Shown piece by piece: positions 1 to 11,296 of a DNA stretch of 64,000 nt (position 1 is its first letter; every line of letters begins with the position of its first letter). The notes under the pieces were generated by a model. It was not told where the DNA came from, made no database searches, and worked only from the letters and a program-made list of their open reading frames with translations. This DNA is from Epiperipatus broadwayi (Eukaryota; Onychophora; Udeonychophora; Euonychophora; Peripatidae): positions 1 through 64,000 of the forward strand of contig JAQFVV010001001.1 in NCBI GenBank assembly GCA_028023455.1. The letters run 5' to 3'. A program made the translations under genes and the position numbers.

Positions 1-189
1 AGTATTGAGAACTGCTATATATTTATATATCTATAATAAAACAAATTAGAAGAATAAACATATAAATATTAAACGTTACTCTGTAATATATAAACTCTAT
101 CAAATGTCTAAATTTTAAATTAAACTTTATTATTTAAGTTTAGTTTTATTTATTGAAATATTAAAGTAAAAATGTTCATTTTATTGTTT

Positions 190-1800
190 CAGCATCATCA
201 CTATATTCAACTGTTATCGTTAGGCTGCTGAATAAAGGCTCTTCAAGTTTAGCCTAGTTTCTCCAATCAATAGCCTCTCTTTACCACATCATTTCAGAAC
301 TCTTCTTTTTTTTCTTCTACTAATGTCACATATAATCTATTTCTAGTTTTTTTTACAATCTGTATTAAGATTTTAACAGTCCATTCCAGCATCATTCTAC
401 TGTCTTAATTGTTTCAATGATGTCATTAACAACTGTTAGTTCTCTCACCCATATATTTTATTTTTGATCCCTTCTTGTCACTCTTAACATGGTCTGAAGC
501 TCTGCATTTATGATCCATAAAAAAGAAACTGGTAAATCACATGTATTAAAAACCTTCATTTTCAAAATCACAGGCACATTTTTTTAATATTATTTATTTC
601 AAAAGCAGTCCATCCATATTTAACTCTATGATTAATTTCATTTATTGTTTTTCATTTGTATGATAATCTGGCCAATGTATTTGTAGTTTTAACTTGTTCT
701 AATTCATTATTATCAATTTATTTTCTTCACAAAATCCATTGAACATTACTTAAGCCTTTTTAGCGTTTACCTTAATTTTTCATTTTACTTTCATTTTATA
801 AATCTTGCAACATTTTCTTAAGCTCTAAAGCAATATTTGTGAAGACAATTACATCATTGGCCAAATATAGATGACTTAAATAACCTACATTTAATTTTGC
901 TCCCATATCTTTCTATTATTATAAACAAAATATTTTTTGCAACACTATTGTAAAGAGATTTAGATATAGAGTCATCATGTCATATATTATTCTCAATGAT
1001 AATATTCCTAGTACCAATAGGTAATAAAATTGTTGCTGTTGCATTTTGCATCAATATTCTTCAGAATATGACAATGTCTGGGATGTATATCTTGATGATA
1101 GAATGATTTAATCATTGAAATGCTTGTGGAATCAAATTCCTTTTCATAATCTACAAATCCAAAACATAATAGCAACTCATATTTATTCATCCTTTCTATA
1201 ACATCTCTCAATTAAATGGATGTGAGACATTGGGGAGGCGGAGTTCTGGTTAAAATCCAAAGTTTACTATAGACCCCTTGTAAATATTTGTATACAACTA
1301 ATAAAAGTCTAAAGCACCTATAATTTGTAATTTTTTGTTTCATACTTTTTAAAAATATTACTATTAATACTGCATTCTTCCAATACATCTTTTGTACTTA
1401 CACCTTTGATACATAACTTTGCTAATTTTTCTATTTCTTCGCCTGCATCTTTTATGGTATTGATTATAATTTGATCATTACCTGGAGTTTTCTCCTTCTT
1501 CATAGATTTCATTGCATGTCCCACTTCATTTAATAGCTGGATAATTCGGAAGATGTAATCATTGTAGAGGATTCTTTTTTGTTCTTTATTGCTATATAAT
1601 TCTTCACAGAACACTTACATACATTTCATGATGTCATATCTTTTTTTATAATAGTTCCATCTTTTCTTCTTAATGCAAAAAGTTTTTTTTCTTTACATTT
1701 TTGATACTTTTATTTGTTTCTATATTTTTCCTTTCTGATTCACATATTTTTTTATACTTACTAGTCCATTTGCATGTGTAGCACAATTGTCCTCAAAGCT
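190..1800 (-). mobile_element. Decayed RTE-like non-LTR retrotransposon, 3' half
   Basis: On the minus strand this stretch translates in pieces to the same protein as the better preserved plus-strand RTE element at 7.1-10.0 kb. Shared segments include EELYSNKEQ, the MKSMKKEKTPGNDQIII block and CFGFVDYEKEFDS. The 3' end near 190 ends in a GTGATGATGCTGAAAC tail, like the GATGATGAT tail of the other copy. The endonuclease half is missing, as in a normal 5'-truncated LINE insertion. Many stops and small indels show it is old. Limits are approximate, and the 5' edge near 1.8 kb is the least certain. Confidence 0.8.
620..1640 (-). pseudogene. Reverse transcriptase pseudogene of the RTE remnant
   Basis: Two open pieces cover the RT. 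The 98-aa piece at 1318-1614 holds the fingers region (GHAMKSMKKEKTPGNDQIII), and the 67-aa piece at 1008-1211 holds motif A (CFGFVDYEKEFDS). The catalytic box further along (about 870-890) reads LANDVIVF where RTEs normally have FADDIVLF, so the first catalytic Asp is replaced. The frame then continues as ALELKKMLQDL before stops. RT would copy the element RNA into DNA at the nicked target, but this copy cannot. It sits upstream of the PLE-A block with no shared signal between them. Confidence 0.75.
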
Positions 1801-1842
1801 ATAAAATTGTTGATAATTAAATAAATAAATACAAATGAATCT

Positions 1843-1890
1843 GCTAAGTGCTTTCGAAGGGTCTAACCTTCATAATCATAGCTTAACTAG
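1843..1890 (-). ncRNA. Degenerate hammerhead-like hairpin after PLE-A
   Basis: Downstream of the endonuclease stop, the minus strand has a 5-bp hairpin, GAAGG TTAGAC CCTTC, followed directly by GAAAGCAC. This resembles stem II plus the GAAA of a hammerhead ribozyme. The preceding core reads ATTATGA instead of CTGATGA, and the cleavage triplet is not NUH, so it cannot be called active. Its place just after the PLE coding region matches the positions in families B and C. Confidence 0.25.
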
Positions 1891-1928
1891 TAATGAGGTT
1901 AATGATATGCAAATTTGTGTTGATTATG

Positions 1929-2429
1929 CTAGACATTCCATTTCCTTGATAAATCATAGCATGTGTCCTTCCTATTGATGGTGTTTTTGTCTCTGGAGAT
2001 GAAAAAGCCCTCCTTAATTTTTCTTTTGAGATTTTTCCTGTCTCTGCATATAATTGTCGGGTTGTCTAGTACCCATTCATGCTGGAATGTGTTTTGGTGC
2101 TGAATAAAAATCAAGTAAATTGAGGGTTGATTGAGAGCTCTGTTATATGAGTATCTGTGTTGTGCCAACCAAGTCGATAAGGATGCTCTGCTTTCTCCAT
2201 AGTATGAGCCATTGCAGTTGTTATTGTGGCATGCAATATTATATACTGTGTGGGGGGTCTGTAAAAGTGGGACTTGATCTTTGGTGTTATTGATTAAGTT
2301 GTTGGAATTTGGAACAGGGGGGTTGAAATGAAAGCTTATATATGTTATTGAGAATAGAATGTAATTGTCTATGTAACTTGGAGATGTATGGAAGCAGTAG
2401 TCTGGGTTTATCTTGTTTGTTGTGGCCAT
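1929..2429 (-). pseudogene. PLE-A GIY-YIG endonuclease domain
   Basis: This 166-aa minus-strand open frame overlaps the end of the RT piece in another frame (2287-2429), so a frameshift separates them. The cysteine pair and motif read CHNNNCNGSYYGES, where PLE endonucleases typically have CxxCxxxYIGxT. Further on are the ERKNLKRKIKEG-like basic block (RKNLKRKIKEGFFI) and INRKD, which match the C-terminal part of the domain. The first part of the frame upstream of CHNNNC is not clearly endonuclease. The domain nicks DNA to start insertion. The Tyr-for-Ile change in the motif may be a family trait or decay. Confidence 0.7.
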
Positions 2430-4000
2430 TGAGATGTTTATTGTAGAATTGTAAAATTCTTTTATCCATGATGTTTTGTCTGAATCCCAAATTCAGTAAG
2501 TCATCCCTATATTTTGTTAAATTGGTATTGGTGTTTGCTTCAATTCTGCACAATAGCTTATTTCTGTGTAAAAACGAATTTAAGCCAGATAGTTTGTGTT
2601 CTCTGGATGCATTAGAATGGGGATGTATGTGGCACCTGATCTCTAAAGGCTTTATGGTAATGATGTAGTGACAAAGATCATTTTCTCTTTGTATGTTAAC
2701 ATCCAAATATTTAACTTGTTGATGTGCATTTTCAAGTGTGACATTCATGACCAGTGCTATTCTGGCTTCCAATTCAATTTTGATTTGGGTGATGACTTTT
2801 GGAGTGGCAGAAATTAATAGGGCATCCACATACCTGGTGTATATCAGAAGGCATGCAGGTTTAAACCAGGTATGATTGTAATAGTTGAGGAAGATTCTGG
2901 TGATTATGCCACTTAATGGCAAGCCCATGGGCCATCCCTACTTCGTGGAAAACCAGTCAACTCTAAAGCTCACCATGGTGTTGTTTTTCAACCAGAATAA
3001 AAAATCAACAATGTGAGATTGAGCTGTTTTTAGGTGCCAAAAGTTCATTTCTAACAATTTGAATTGATTTGTCTCTATTAACTGAGCTATATAGTTCGTG
3101 ACATCCATGGTAAACAATTTGATGTTGGGGCTAAGAACTAAATCTTTGATGCTGGAGACAAATTCTGAGGATGATTTGAGGGTGTATGATCCAAAGCCCA
3201 ATGTCTGGATGAGTTTATTATTCACCCATTTAGCTGTCTTTGTGTAATGTGCTCTGCTGAAGTCGAGCATTAATCGGACCGGTGTGTTATCCTTGTATAT
3301 TTTGACTCTTACAGAAAATCCTGGGTGGAACTGATGATGATGGGTATAGACTATGATATTCTGACTTTGTGAATGCTTTGTTGCAATGTTTTTTTTAAAA
3401 ATGGAAACGATGAACTTCTCTTTATTGTTGGCAATGCTAAAATGTTCAACTTTCTTTTGGTGATCTGTAGGTTAATCTTATCTATATATTCTTGTGTGTG
3501 CATTAACATGAATCTGTTGAATTTGTCTTCATGCATACATGTAATTTTTTCCAACTCGAGGAATTGTCTGGTTCTTTTTATTTTTATATCCCATTGCTTA
3601 GTAGATGATTGTAATGCTGTGTCTAATTACAGCATTGATTTGTGCTATATACTCATCTTATTGAAGTTCTTGGGCGAGTCCAGTCTCTATGTTCGCTATT
3701 AATTCCATATCTGGACGTCTCCATGTTCCTCCTTCAAATCTAGGGCCCTTTGTTAGGACACCTTTTACTTCACTAGGAGGTTCTGTGTATATGAGATTCA
3801 CAAAAGCCTGTTTGTTGTCATCATGGATGATGATCCCTTGCTTATTTGCAAGAAATATGAGTTTACTATTATACTGTTATACTTGAATGTCAACTTCTTC
3901 CCCAACCTTTTGCATTGATTGCTGATGAGTGGGTTGGTGGGAAAATGTGCCAACATTCTGCTGTTTCTTTTGCATTGCTTTTTTTAATGCTTTCTGGAAA
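2430..4000 (-). pseudogene. PLE-A reverse transcriptase, inactivated
   Basis: Open pieces lie at 3351-3554, 2938-3270 and 2287-2928, in different frames with stops between. Motif A keeps its Asp (LFTMDVTNY). Motif B is intact (MGLPLSGI). Motif C reads RYVDALL, so the second catalytic Asp of the YVDD box is Ala. The N-terminal part at 3690-4000 has VKGVLTKGPRF and ELIANIETGLAQEL, matching the conserved PLE N-terminal segment that precedes the RT. The protein would prime reverse transcription at a nicked chromosomal end. Together the motif C change and the frameshifts make it non-functional. Confidence 0.8.
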
Positions 4001-4104
4001 CCTCTGATAACAAGGTCTAATAGATATATACTCATGTGCCAATAAATGTTGTTGTAATTATGTACTGCCCAATTAAGATTAAAATTACAAAATCTAGAAA
4101 ATAC

Positions 4105-4302
4105 TTAAAATTGACTGCATCTTTTTTTTCCATACGTCATAGCATCAGCCAGGAAGCGAATCCACAATAACTGTCTGTAAGCAACTGCTTCCAAGGCAGC
4201 TGCACTGACCTCTTGTCTAACAATACTTGATGAGTTGCAATTTGCAGATCGACAAACTGGTTTTTGATATTTGCCTGTCAGCAACTTGTTTCTCCATAAC
4301 AC
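4105..4302 (-). repeat. tRNA-derived SINE-like unit
   Basis: The minus strand reads GTTAGACAAGAGGTCAGTG (A-box-like), then GTGGATTCGCTTCC (B-box-like), then CTGGCTGATGCTATGACGT. The same arrangement with better boxes occurs on the minus strand at 51606-51710 (TTGGTCGAGAGGTCAATG, CGGGTTCACTACCC, CTGGTGCTATGACACATG). Two diverged copies with internal RNA polymerase III promoter-like boxes indicate a SINE family. The open frame over the block is a by-product. An old tRNA pseudogene is the alternative. Confidence 0.55.
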
Positions 4303-6554
4303 GAAATACTGTGAATTAGCTAAATGAATTTTTTTTATATTGTTATTAATATTTTTTATACTGTTTTACAAAATTCTAGTTATTCAATCTTTTCTAACAA
4401 ATCGTTTTTATATTCTTTAATTCCTTCATTTCTCCATAAATTATCTTGTGTCAATAAATATTTTACTGGTCAATGATGTAACAGCTACCATTCTTGCCAT
4501 TCTTAACAGTGTTCAGTTATCTTCCTATAGTTTCAATTAAATCTGAATCATCTTTCAGAATTGTTAAAAAAAAAATTCTCAAAATATGATTTATTAACAT
4601 AATATTAATCTTTGAATTTACATGTTATATGAACTGATGTACAAGATTCAAACTATGATTTACAATGCAGAACTTGATTTATCAAGTGAACAGAAAAACC
4701 TTGAATTTTCAAATCTGTGTTCAAGTTGTGCCAGTCAAATGATGTATGTTGATTTAACCCTGTTCACATAGTTGGCAAAAGTACCTCGAGGCCACTCATA
4801 TGGGAGATATAAAAATCAAGAATACTATGGCCTCTGCCCTATTCATCTATTTTCGAGTCTAACTACGAACCAACAACATATCTGAGACACGCATAAATTA
4901 TTTTATAACCAGGCCCAAGCTTAGCATCAGGAAGAGACAATGGACTAGAATACTTATGGAACTAACATAAGTTAAATGTGCCAATAAATCTAAATTAAGT
5001 GTTTGTGCATGCTTGTATCATCGAACAATTAACGTAAAAGGTTAAGACAAATAAAAGATTGAAATAACATTAGAAGTCTGAAGCTTTTGTTTTAAATGAA
5101 ATGCTTTAATAAATGGAGTTTATAATATTATTAATGTTTTAAATAGATTCGCTATTCCCCAATTAATTTCTGATGAATAATTTGACAATGAGGCGGTGCA
5201 ATTATGTAATATTTTGCAGTCTAAGTATTGCTTTTCCAATTTAAATAAAGTTATCAACTTGTGTCCCCTCAATAAAGCAAAATTAAAATAACTCTTCCAC
5301 AAAGCATTCTCTAGTTGCTTTGTGCTTTGTAAATAATTTTAAAATATTTAAAGATTTCTATAAATAACTAATATTTGACGTTAAGAATGAATACGACAAA
5401 GTAAGCGTTATCAAGAAGATTGACTTGGTAAAACAAAAGGAAACTTAAGTAGCATCAAATTATAAATATTATTTTAAATCAGAAATATTTTTTAATGAAA
5501 ATTAATTTACACAGCAATGAAACAAGAAAATATTTATATAACACATTAAAGTGAGGAATAGCGAAGGGGAAAAATTTAAGCATAAAATAGATGATCAAAT
5601 GAAAATTTAAATCTAATATTATTCTAATAAGAGAAAGCAGTTACATTTATGAAATATAATAAATTAAAGAACAATTAACGAAAGGTATTATTAAAAGAGC
5701 AAAGTATTAGTTCATGAAGAGATACTTAAAGTTACCAGTCCTTGTTTCTTTGGTCCACATAGAGTTATTTGTCTGGACAAAAAGGTTTGAAATATGAAGC
5801 ATTTTACACAAAGAGCACACACACAGTTCACAGTTCTGTTTTACTATTGATTTTACACATTACAGCATTTTGATGGATTAGGACCCCAATGGCAGGCAAA
5901 GCTGATGAGCCTAGCTGCTGTACATGGTCATGTCCACCAAATTAATAGAACTTTTAAAAGGTCGCATGTTGAAATCAGAACAAGAATTTTCTGCAAAACT
6001 AAGACTCTTTTGTTTTCCACATTTATTTTCTGAGCAACCTAGGAGGATCACTTAGAACACAAAATGCCGAATCATCAAAGCACAGGATCTGAATAAATCT
6101 TCAAGCACAAAATCAGAATAATTTTAGTGGACAAAATCTGAATAAATTCAGAAACAACATCTGACTGATTTAAAAACGAAATCTGAATCCATTCTTTTGT
6201 TCTCCCCACCTTTTATACCTTTCTGGAGATATTCTTCTATTGTTTTGCATATGATTTTAGATCTTGATAAGACCCCTATGCTCCTTTGTTTCGAAGTAAC
6301 TTTTTGCTAAAAATAAACTTTAATTTCTTATAATCGAATTCTGCTTTTAACTTCGAATTTGATTTAATTAAAAAGGCCATCTTTAATTTGCCTTGAATGG
6401 AATACTAATTGAACATGCCATTGCTTTAGAAATGCTGGCAGGCTTATCTTAAAATAAAATCATACACCATATAATTTAACAAAAATTAAAAGACAAATAT
6501 TTTATTATTTCTTTTAATAAAATAACATTTTAGTTCAACAGAATTTTGCATTTA

Positions 6555-6591
<37 letters not shown>

Positions 6592-7089
6592 TTCCGTACA
6601 TATATGTTTCATTAATCAATTTTTGGACAAGAAATTTTCATAACAATTTAATCTTAATCAGAATTTATTTTAAAAGAAATATTATAAAGTAAATAGATAA
6701 TTTAATAAACTTTAAATATACGAAATGAAACACGTTATTTTTATATTTAATGCAAAACCCTGTTGATATTTGGATATAATAAACTTAACCCAGGTTTACA
6801 ATATTGGTAAGTTTATAGATGGCTGTGAAGCATGGATTGGACTTCTAAATCCATTGCTTCATTTCCCAATAGTTAGTGAGAAATAAAATGTTTAAAAAAC
6901 TGCAGTTGCTTCAGGTCAAAGATAAATTTTGTGCCAGGTGAGTTCAAGCCTCACTCTTTAACTTTCTACAATATTTATGCATTTTATTTAACTAACTTAT
7001 TTTCTGTTCTATCTGTTGTCTATTCATTATTCAATGTCATAATCCTAAGTTGGGTCCCATGATGTTTTTAATCTAACAAATTATACTAT
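4303..7089. other. Gene-free AT-rich stretch
   Basis: No protein or RNA gene is recognisable on either strand. The only structure seen is a (TA)n run at about 6558-6590. Short open frames here have no motif and are chance. Confidence 0.5.
6558..6590. repeat. (TA)n microsatellite
   Basis: Sixteen uninterrupted TA units. Confidence 0.95.
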
Positions 7090-7139
7090 ATTTTATTTTC
7101 TGTAAAGTCACCAACCAAGGCAGTGGTTGGTGGCTGAAG

Positions 7140-7920
7140 GTGGAGGGTGCTAAGAATCCCCTGATTGTGGATCCAGGCTACCATTTGATGATGACTTTTT
7201 CTTTAGGTACTTACAACTGTAGATCACTTTCAAGTGAAGAACAATTGCAAGAATTAGAAGAAGAACTGTCATATATTAAATGGGACATTATTGGATTTTG
7301 TGAAGTTAGAAAAAAAGGTGAAGAGACAATTGATTTAAAAAGTGGACATGTACTCTATTATAAAGGCACAAATATTGGAAGTACAAGTGGAGTAGGATTG
7401 ATTATAAATAAAAAAGTGGAAGAACAACATTGTAGAGATTGATGGTGTATCAGACAGAGTGGCAAGATTAGTTATACAACTTAATAACAGATACCAAATG
7501 TAGATAATTCAAGTTTATGCCCCAACAAGTTCTCATAGTGATGAAGTAGTAGAAGATTTTTATATGGATGTACAAAAGGCTTTTGATCAGAGTAAACAAT
7601 ATTTTAAAATTGTTATGGGAGACTTTAATTCTAGAATTGGTAAACAAATGAAAGATGAAAGCGCTATAGGTAATTTTGGTTATGGTAATAGAAATGTGAG
7701 AGGACATAGACTTGTGGAGTTTGCAGAAAAAGAAAAACTTTATATTATTAATTTTTTTTTTTGAAAAAAATGTTAAAAGGAAATGGACATGTACACATCC
7801 AAATGAAGGTACAGCAGAGTTGGATTATATTTTGACTAACAGAAAATACATATTTCAAGATTGTAATGTTCTTAATAAATTTAACACAGGAGGTGATCAT
7901 CGATTAGTAAGATGTAAGAT
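7140..7920 (+). pseudogene. RTE endonuclease (EEP fold) pseudogene
   Basis: The frame at 7140-7442 starts MEGAKNPL and contains GTYNCRSL and WDIIGFCEVR, the latter with the catalytic Glu. After a frameshift near 7430 and a TAG at about 7501, the protein resumes with IIQVYAPTSS, IVMGDFNSRIG (catalytic Asp and Asn) and, after another shift near 7760, TAELDYIL and GGDHRLVRCK (the SDH motif read as GDH). This enzyme nicks target DNA for target-primed reverse transcription. Three interruptions mean no full protein is made. The motif order and spacing match the family throughout. Confidence 0.85.
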
Positions 7921-8399
7921 ACATGTTAATGTGAAACTAGAGAGACAAAAATTATTAAGAAAAACAATATTTACAGTTGATATTCCTAATCTTCAGAAAC
8001 ATTCTAATGAATTGAAATTAGAACTTACAAATCGGTTTCACGTATTAGTACATTTTGAACATGATTTAGATTTGAATGAAATTAATATGAAAATAACTGA
8101 TACACTTTTAAAAACTGCAACAAAGATAGCTGGTAGAAAAAAGCAGCAATTGACCAATAAAATTTCTACTAAGACTAGACAATTTATGAAGAAAAGAAGA
8201 AATATGAAGATATACAAAAATGATGCATTAAAAAGGATTGAATATCTCGAATTTTGTAAAATGGTGCAGAAAAGAGTTGAAAATGATAGATAGTATAACT
8301 GTGAATTAGCAAGGAAAACTGTAGAAGAGAATAAATGTCTCAAGTTTGTAAAACAAAATTTTGGTATTGGTAAGAAATTTATATCTGCAATAAGAAAAA

Positions 8400-9975
8400 A
8401 AGATGGAATTATTACTAAAAAGAGAGATAACATCATGAAATGGGTAGAAGACTTTTATCAAGAATTATATAGTAATAAAGAACAAATACCTCCTATATCT
8501 ATTACATCTTCCAAATTGCCCAGAATTATAAACAAAGAAGTGAGACATGCAATTAAATGTATGAAGAAAGGAAAGGCTTCAGGTAATGATGGAATTATAA
8601 TTGATATATTAAAAGAAGCAGGTGAAAAAAATATATATATTTTTTTAGCAAAGTTATATACCAAATGTCTAAATGAGAAAGATGTACCAGATGATTGAAA
8701 GAATGCAGTACTAATATTAATATTTAAAAAAGATGATAAAGAAGATATTAGAAATTACAGACCTATAGAAATTACAAACCTATCAGCCTTTTATCAGCTT
8801 TATACAAAGTTTTTACCAAAATATTTACAACGCATCTACAGAGAACATTGGATTTCCACCAACCAAGAGAACAAGCTGGATTTAAAAGTAGTTTTAGTGC
8901 AGTAGATCATATCCATGTATTGAGAAAAGTTATAAAAAGTACAAATGAATATTAGTTGCCATTATGCTTTGGATTTGTAGATTATGAAAAGGCATTTGAT
9001 TCTATAAACATTTTTTCAGTGATTAAAGCATTGGATCATCAATGTATAGATCCACGATATTTTCATATTTTAAAGAATATTTACAAAAATGCAACAGCAA
9101 CAATTAGATTACATAATAATACTGGGAAAGTTAACATTGAGATGGGTGTAAGACAGGGTGACTCCATATCTCCAAAACTCTTTACAGCAGTGCTTCAAGA
9201 AGTATTTTGTGGATTAAAATGGGAAGCTAAAGGAATGAAAATAAATAAAAGTTATTCAAGTCATTTAGATTTTGCAGATGTTTGTTTTTGCAAATAATGC
9301 TTTAGAGCTGCAAGAAATGTTACAGGAGTTATCAAATGAAAGTAGGAAAGTAGGACTAAAGATAAATGTTAAAAAGACTATAGTAACGTTTAATGGATTT
9401 TCTCAAAATATGAAAATGAAGATTGATTATGATGAGTTAGAAGTTAATAATTACAAATATTTTGGTAAGATTATTAATACTGATGGAAACATAATGGATG
9501 AAATTAATCATAGAATTAAACTTGCTTGGAGTACTTTTGATAGAAATAACTTGATACTAAAAAAAAAATATGCCTATGTGTTTGAAAAAAAAAGTTCTTA
9601 CTAAATGTGTTTTAGCAGTTTTTACTTATGGATCTGAGATTTGGACACTTAATAGAAGAGGAATACAGAGACTTCAGACCATTCAAAGAAGTATTTAGAG
9701 ATGCATGTTGGGAGTAACAAGAAAAGATCAAAAACACAATATATGGGTAAGAGAACAAACAGGTGTTACTGACCTTATTGAAAAAATTAAAAGACTGAAG
9801 TGGAGTTGGGCTGGACATACTGCTAGAAGAGATGATAAGAGGTGGACAATTGAAATCTTAAATGGGATTCCAAAAAAATTTAAAAGACCCAGAAAGAGAC
9901 CACATGTGAGATGGATGGATGAAATAATAAAGTGTGCAGGGGTGATGTGGAGAAGAAAAGCTAAAGATCGATAAG
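8400..9975 (+). pseudogene. RTE reverse transcriptase and C-terminal domain, inactivated
   Basis: The pieces are 8435-8698 (fingers: MKKGKASGNDGI), about 8740-8950 (NYRPISLLSALYK-like, then HQPREQAGFK in another frame), 8956-9297 (motif A CFGFVDYEKAFDS, motif B MGVRQGDSISPKLF), 9272-9604 (thumb: KINVKKTIVTF) and 9705-9974 (GHTARRDDKRW, RKRPHVRWMDE). At 9270-9290 the catalytic FADD box is destroyed: the frame reads HLDFADVCFCK then stops, and the correct frame resumes as FANNALELQEML. A small deletion removed the second Asp and shifted the frame. The copy is therefore dead even though most motifs are well kept. Confidence 0.88.
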
Positions 9976-10047
9976 TTGGATTGAACTCGGAGAGACCTTC
10001 ATCCTGCAGTGGATTGATAATCGTTGTTGTTGATGATGATGATGAAT

Positions 10048-10764
10048 GTTACATTTCCTGATTTTTTTTCAATTAAATGTATATATAGATAGTGGTTTTA
10101 AGTTTTTTTTCCTGTTATAAAAGTTAAAATATTGAAGTCTTAATTAATTAAACCAAAATGAAAAATTTATATTTACAAAGCTATCTAAAGACATGGAGTG
10201 AATAAACCAATTTCTTTGTTGCGGTCTAATTTCCAGCCTTGATAATCTACTTATAAACAAAATGCTAGCTAAGATCAGTTTAAGAAAAAAAAACGAAAGT
10301 TGCTATTCTTGCCAAAATAACCAAGAGAAAGGAAAAACAACGTTATAGTTCAAAAGAAAAGACTAACTGCATTAACATGGGGAAAACTTTCGTTTTGTCT
10401 ATGGAAAGGTAACTAGGTGCTTTATTCATTAAAAAAAAGCCATTTAAAATTTTTCAAGAGAAAATTTTTTTAAGCCTGTGAAGCTACTTAATCAAATGCT
10501 AAAAATAATTCACGAGTTAATAATGATAAGTTGAGGAAACATATTCGTTTGACTGATATTTAAGCAATAATTTACAAGGTACAGCTAAGATTGAGCTTCT
10601 ACTTGAAAAAAAAAATTGAATTAAAATTTCTCATAGTCAAAGAAAAGTTAAACTTTTATAAACTTGAAAGAATAAGAAAAGTCTGTGTAACTAAGTAAAA
10701 ATTAAAGGTCAGAAAATGAATAGATTTGGAGCTGAAGGCTTTGGCGATTTTATATTGCTAAAGC
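10048..10764. other. Gene-free AT-rich stretch
   Basis: No coding or RNA signal is recognised between the RTE tail and the hammerhead repeat array. Confidence 0.45.
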
Positions 10765-10927
10765 TATTAATATATGGTGTATCTGAACTTAGTTCAGTCC
10801 CACATGGCTATTTGAGTTAGATAGCTGGATTTTTAGACATATGAATGTCTGAAAATTTCAGATTTTCTTTTCAATAGTTATACATTAGATAAAGTGCTGG
10901 GCTTGTCCCAGTATTTTTAATCTAATG

Positions 10928-10987
10928 AATATCCTGGCACCTCACTGATGACACTAGATGTGAAACCGGTCTTGGGTTGAGGATATT
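10928..10987 (+). ncRNA. Hammerhead ribozyme candidate, type I layout (copy 1)
   Basis: The core reads CTGATGA (10945-10951), a 10-nt stem II segment, then GAAAC (10962-10966) and CGGTC (10967-10971). A15.1-C15.2 can pair with G-U around a 2-nt loop as stem III, leaving GUC as the cleavage triplet, with cleavage after 10971. Stem I closes with AATATCC (10928-10934) pairing perfectly with GGATATT (10981-10987), plus an inner partial helix CCTCA with TTGGG. Stem II (CACTAGATGT) is the weakest part, with 2-3 pairs. The role would be self-cleavage of repeat RNA into unit-length pieces. Activity is not shown by sequence alone. Confidence 0.6.
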
Positions 10988-11257
10988 GTCAAAGCTTGTT
11001 AGGAGCTTGTTTTGCGGGCTCTATATATGACTATTTATAGTCTCTGCTTTAAATCTTATGTGATGTTATATTGCTAAGACTACTAATATATGGTATGACT
11101 GAATATCTCTCAGCCCCATATAGCTATTTGAGTTGGATAGCTGGGTTTGAAGACATGTATGTGTCTAAAAATTTCAAATTTTCCACTCAATAGAAAACTT
11201 TTACATAAATGCTGGCTTTGGTATTTTTAGATCTAGTGTCTGAACTTACTCTAGCAT

Positions 11258-11296
11258 CTCTCTGAGGAGTGCCAAAACATGAAACCATGGTCAGAG
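11258..11296 (+). ncRNA. Hammerhead ribozyme candidate (copy 2)
   Basis: The core is CTGAGGA (11262-11268), stem II GTG CCAAAA CAT (11269-11280, one G-U closing pair), GAAA (11281-11284), then a 3-bp stem III inside ACCATGGT and the triplet GUC ending at 11292. The inner part of stem I is perfect: CTCT (11258-11261) pairs with AGAG (11293-11296). CTGAGGA fits the CUGANGA consensus. Core changes relative to copy 1 keep the ribozyme pattern, which argues for past selection on structure. An outer stem I is not obvious. Confidence 0.55.

Larger units (their letters stand above)
1845..4030 (-). mobile_element. Penelope-like retroelement, family A
   Basis: The minus strand reads as one Penelope-like protein cut by stops and frameshifts. 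In order it has an N-terminal motif LTKGPRF followed by IANIE, then TPVRLMLDFSRAHY and LAK-like AKWVNNKL, RT motif A LFTMDVTNYIAQLI, motif B MGLPLSG, motif C YVDALL, and a C-terminal GIY-YIG-type endonuclease. RT followed by GIY-YIG endonuclease is the defining order of PLEs. Copies are normally 5'-truncated, and this one is close to full coding length. No flanking pseudo-LTR could be delimited by eye. Confidence 0.85.
7090..10047 (+). mobile_element. RTE-like non-LTR retrotransposon, near full length
   Basis: The plus strand carries, in order, a 5' leader with CAACCAAGGCAGTGGTTGG, an apurinic-type endonuclease, a reverse transcriptase, a C-terminal block with DDKRWTIEILNGIP and KRPRKRPHVRWMDE, and a 3' end ACCTTCATCCTGCAGTGG followed by GTTGTTGATGATGATGATG. 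This is the normal plan of RTE-clade LINEs whose proteins are often annotated in animal genomes as craniofacial development protein 2-like. The coding region is about 2.8 kb, near the family's usual length, so this copy is essentially complete. It has several stops and frameshifts. No target-site duplication could be defined in the AT-rich flanks. Confidence 0.9.

Noticed and set aside
3325-3345. CTGATGATGATGG near the PLE-A RT
   Set aside because: Simple TGATGATG run without GAAA or stems; it is antisense to the RT reading.
8038-8436. 132-aa minus-strand frame MMLSLFLVII...
   Set aside because: Antisense shadow of the RTE protein.
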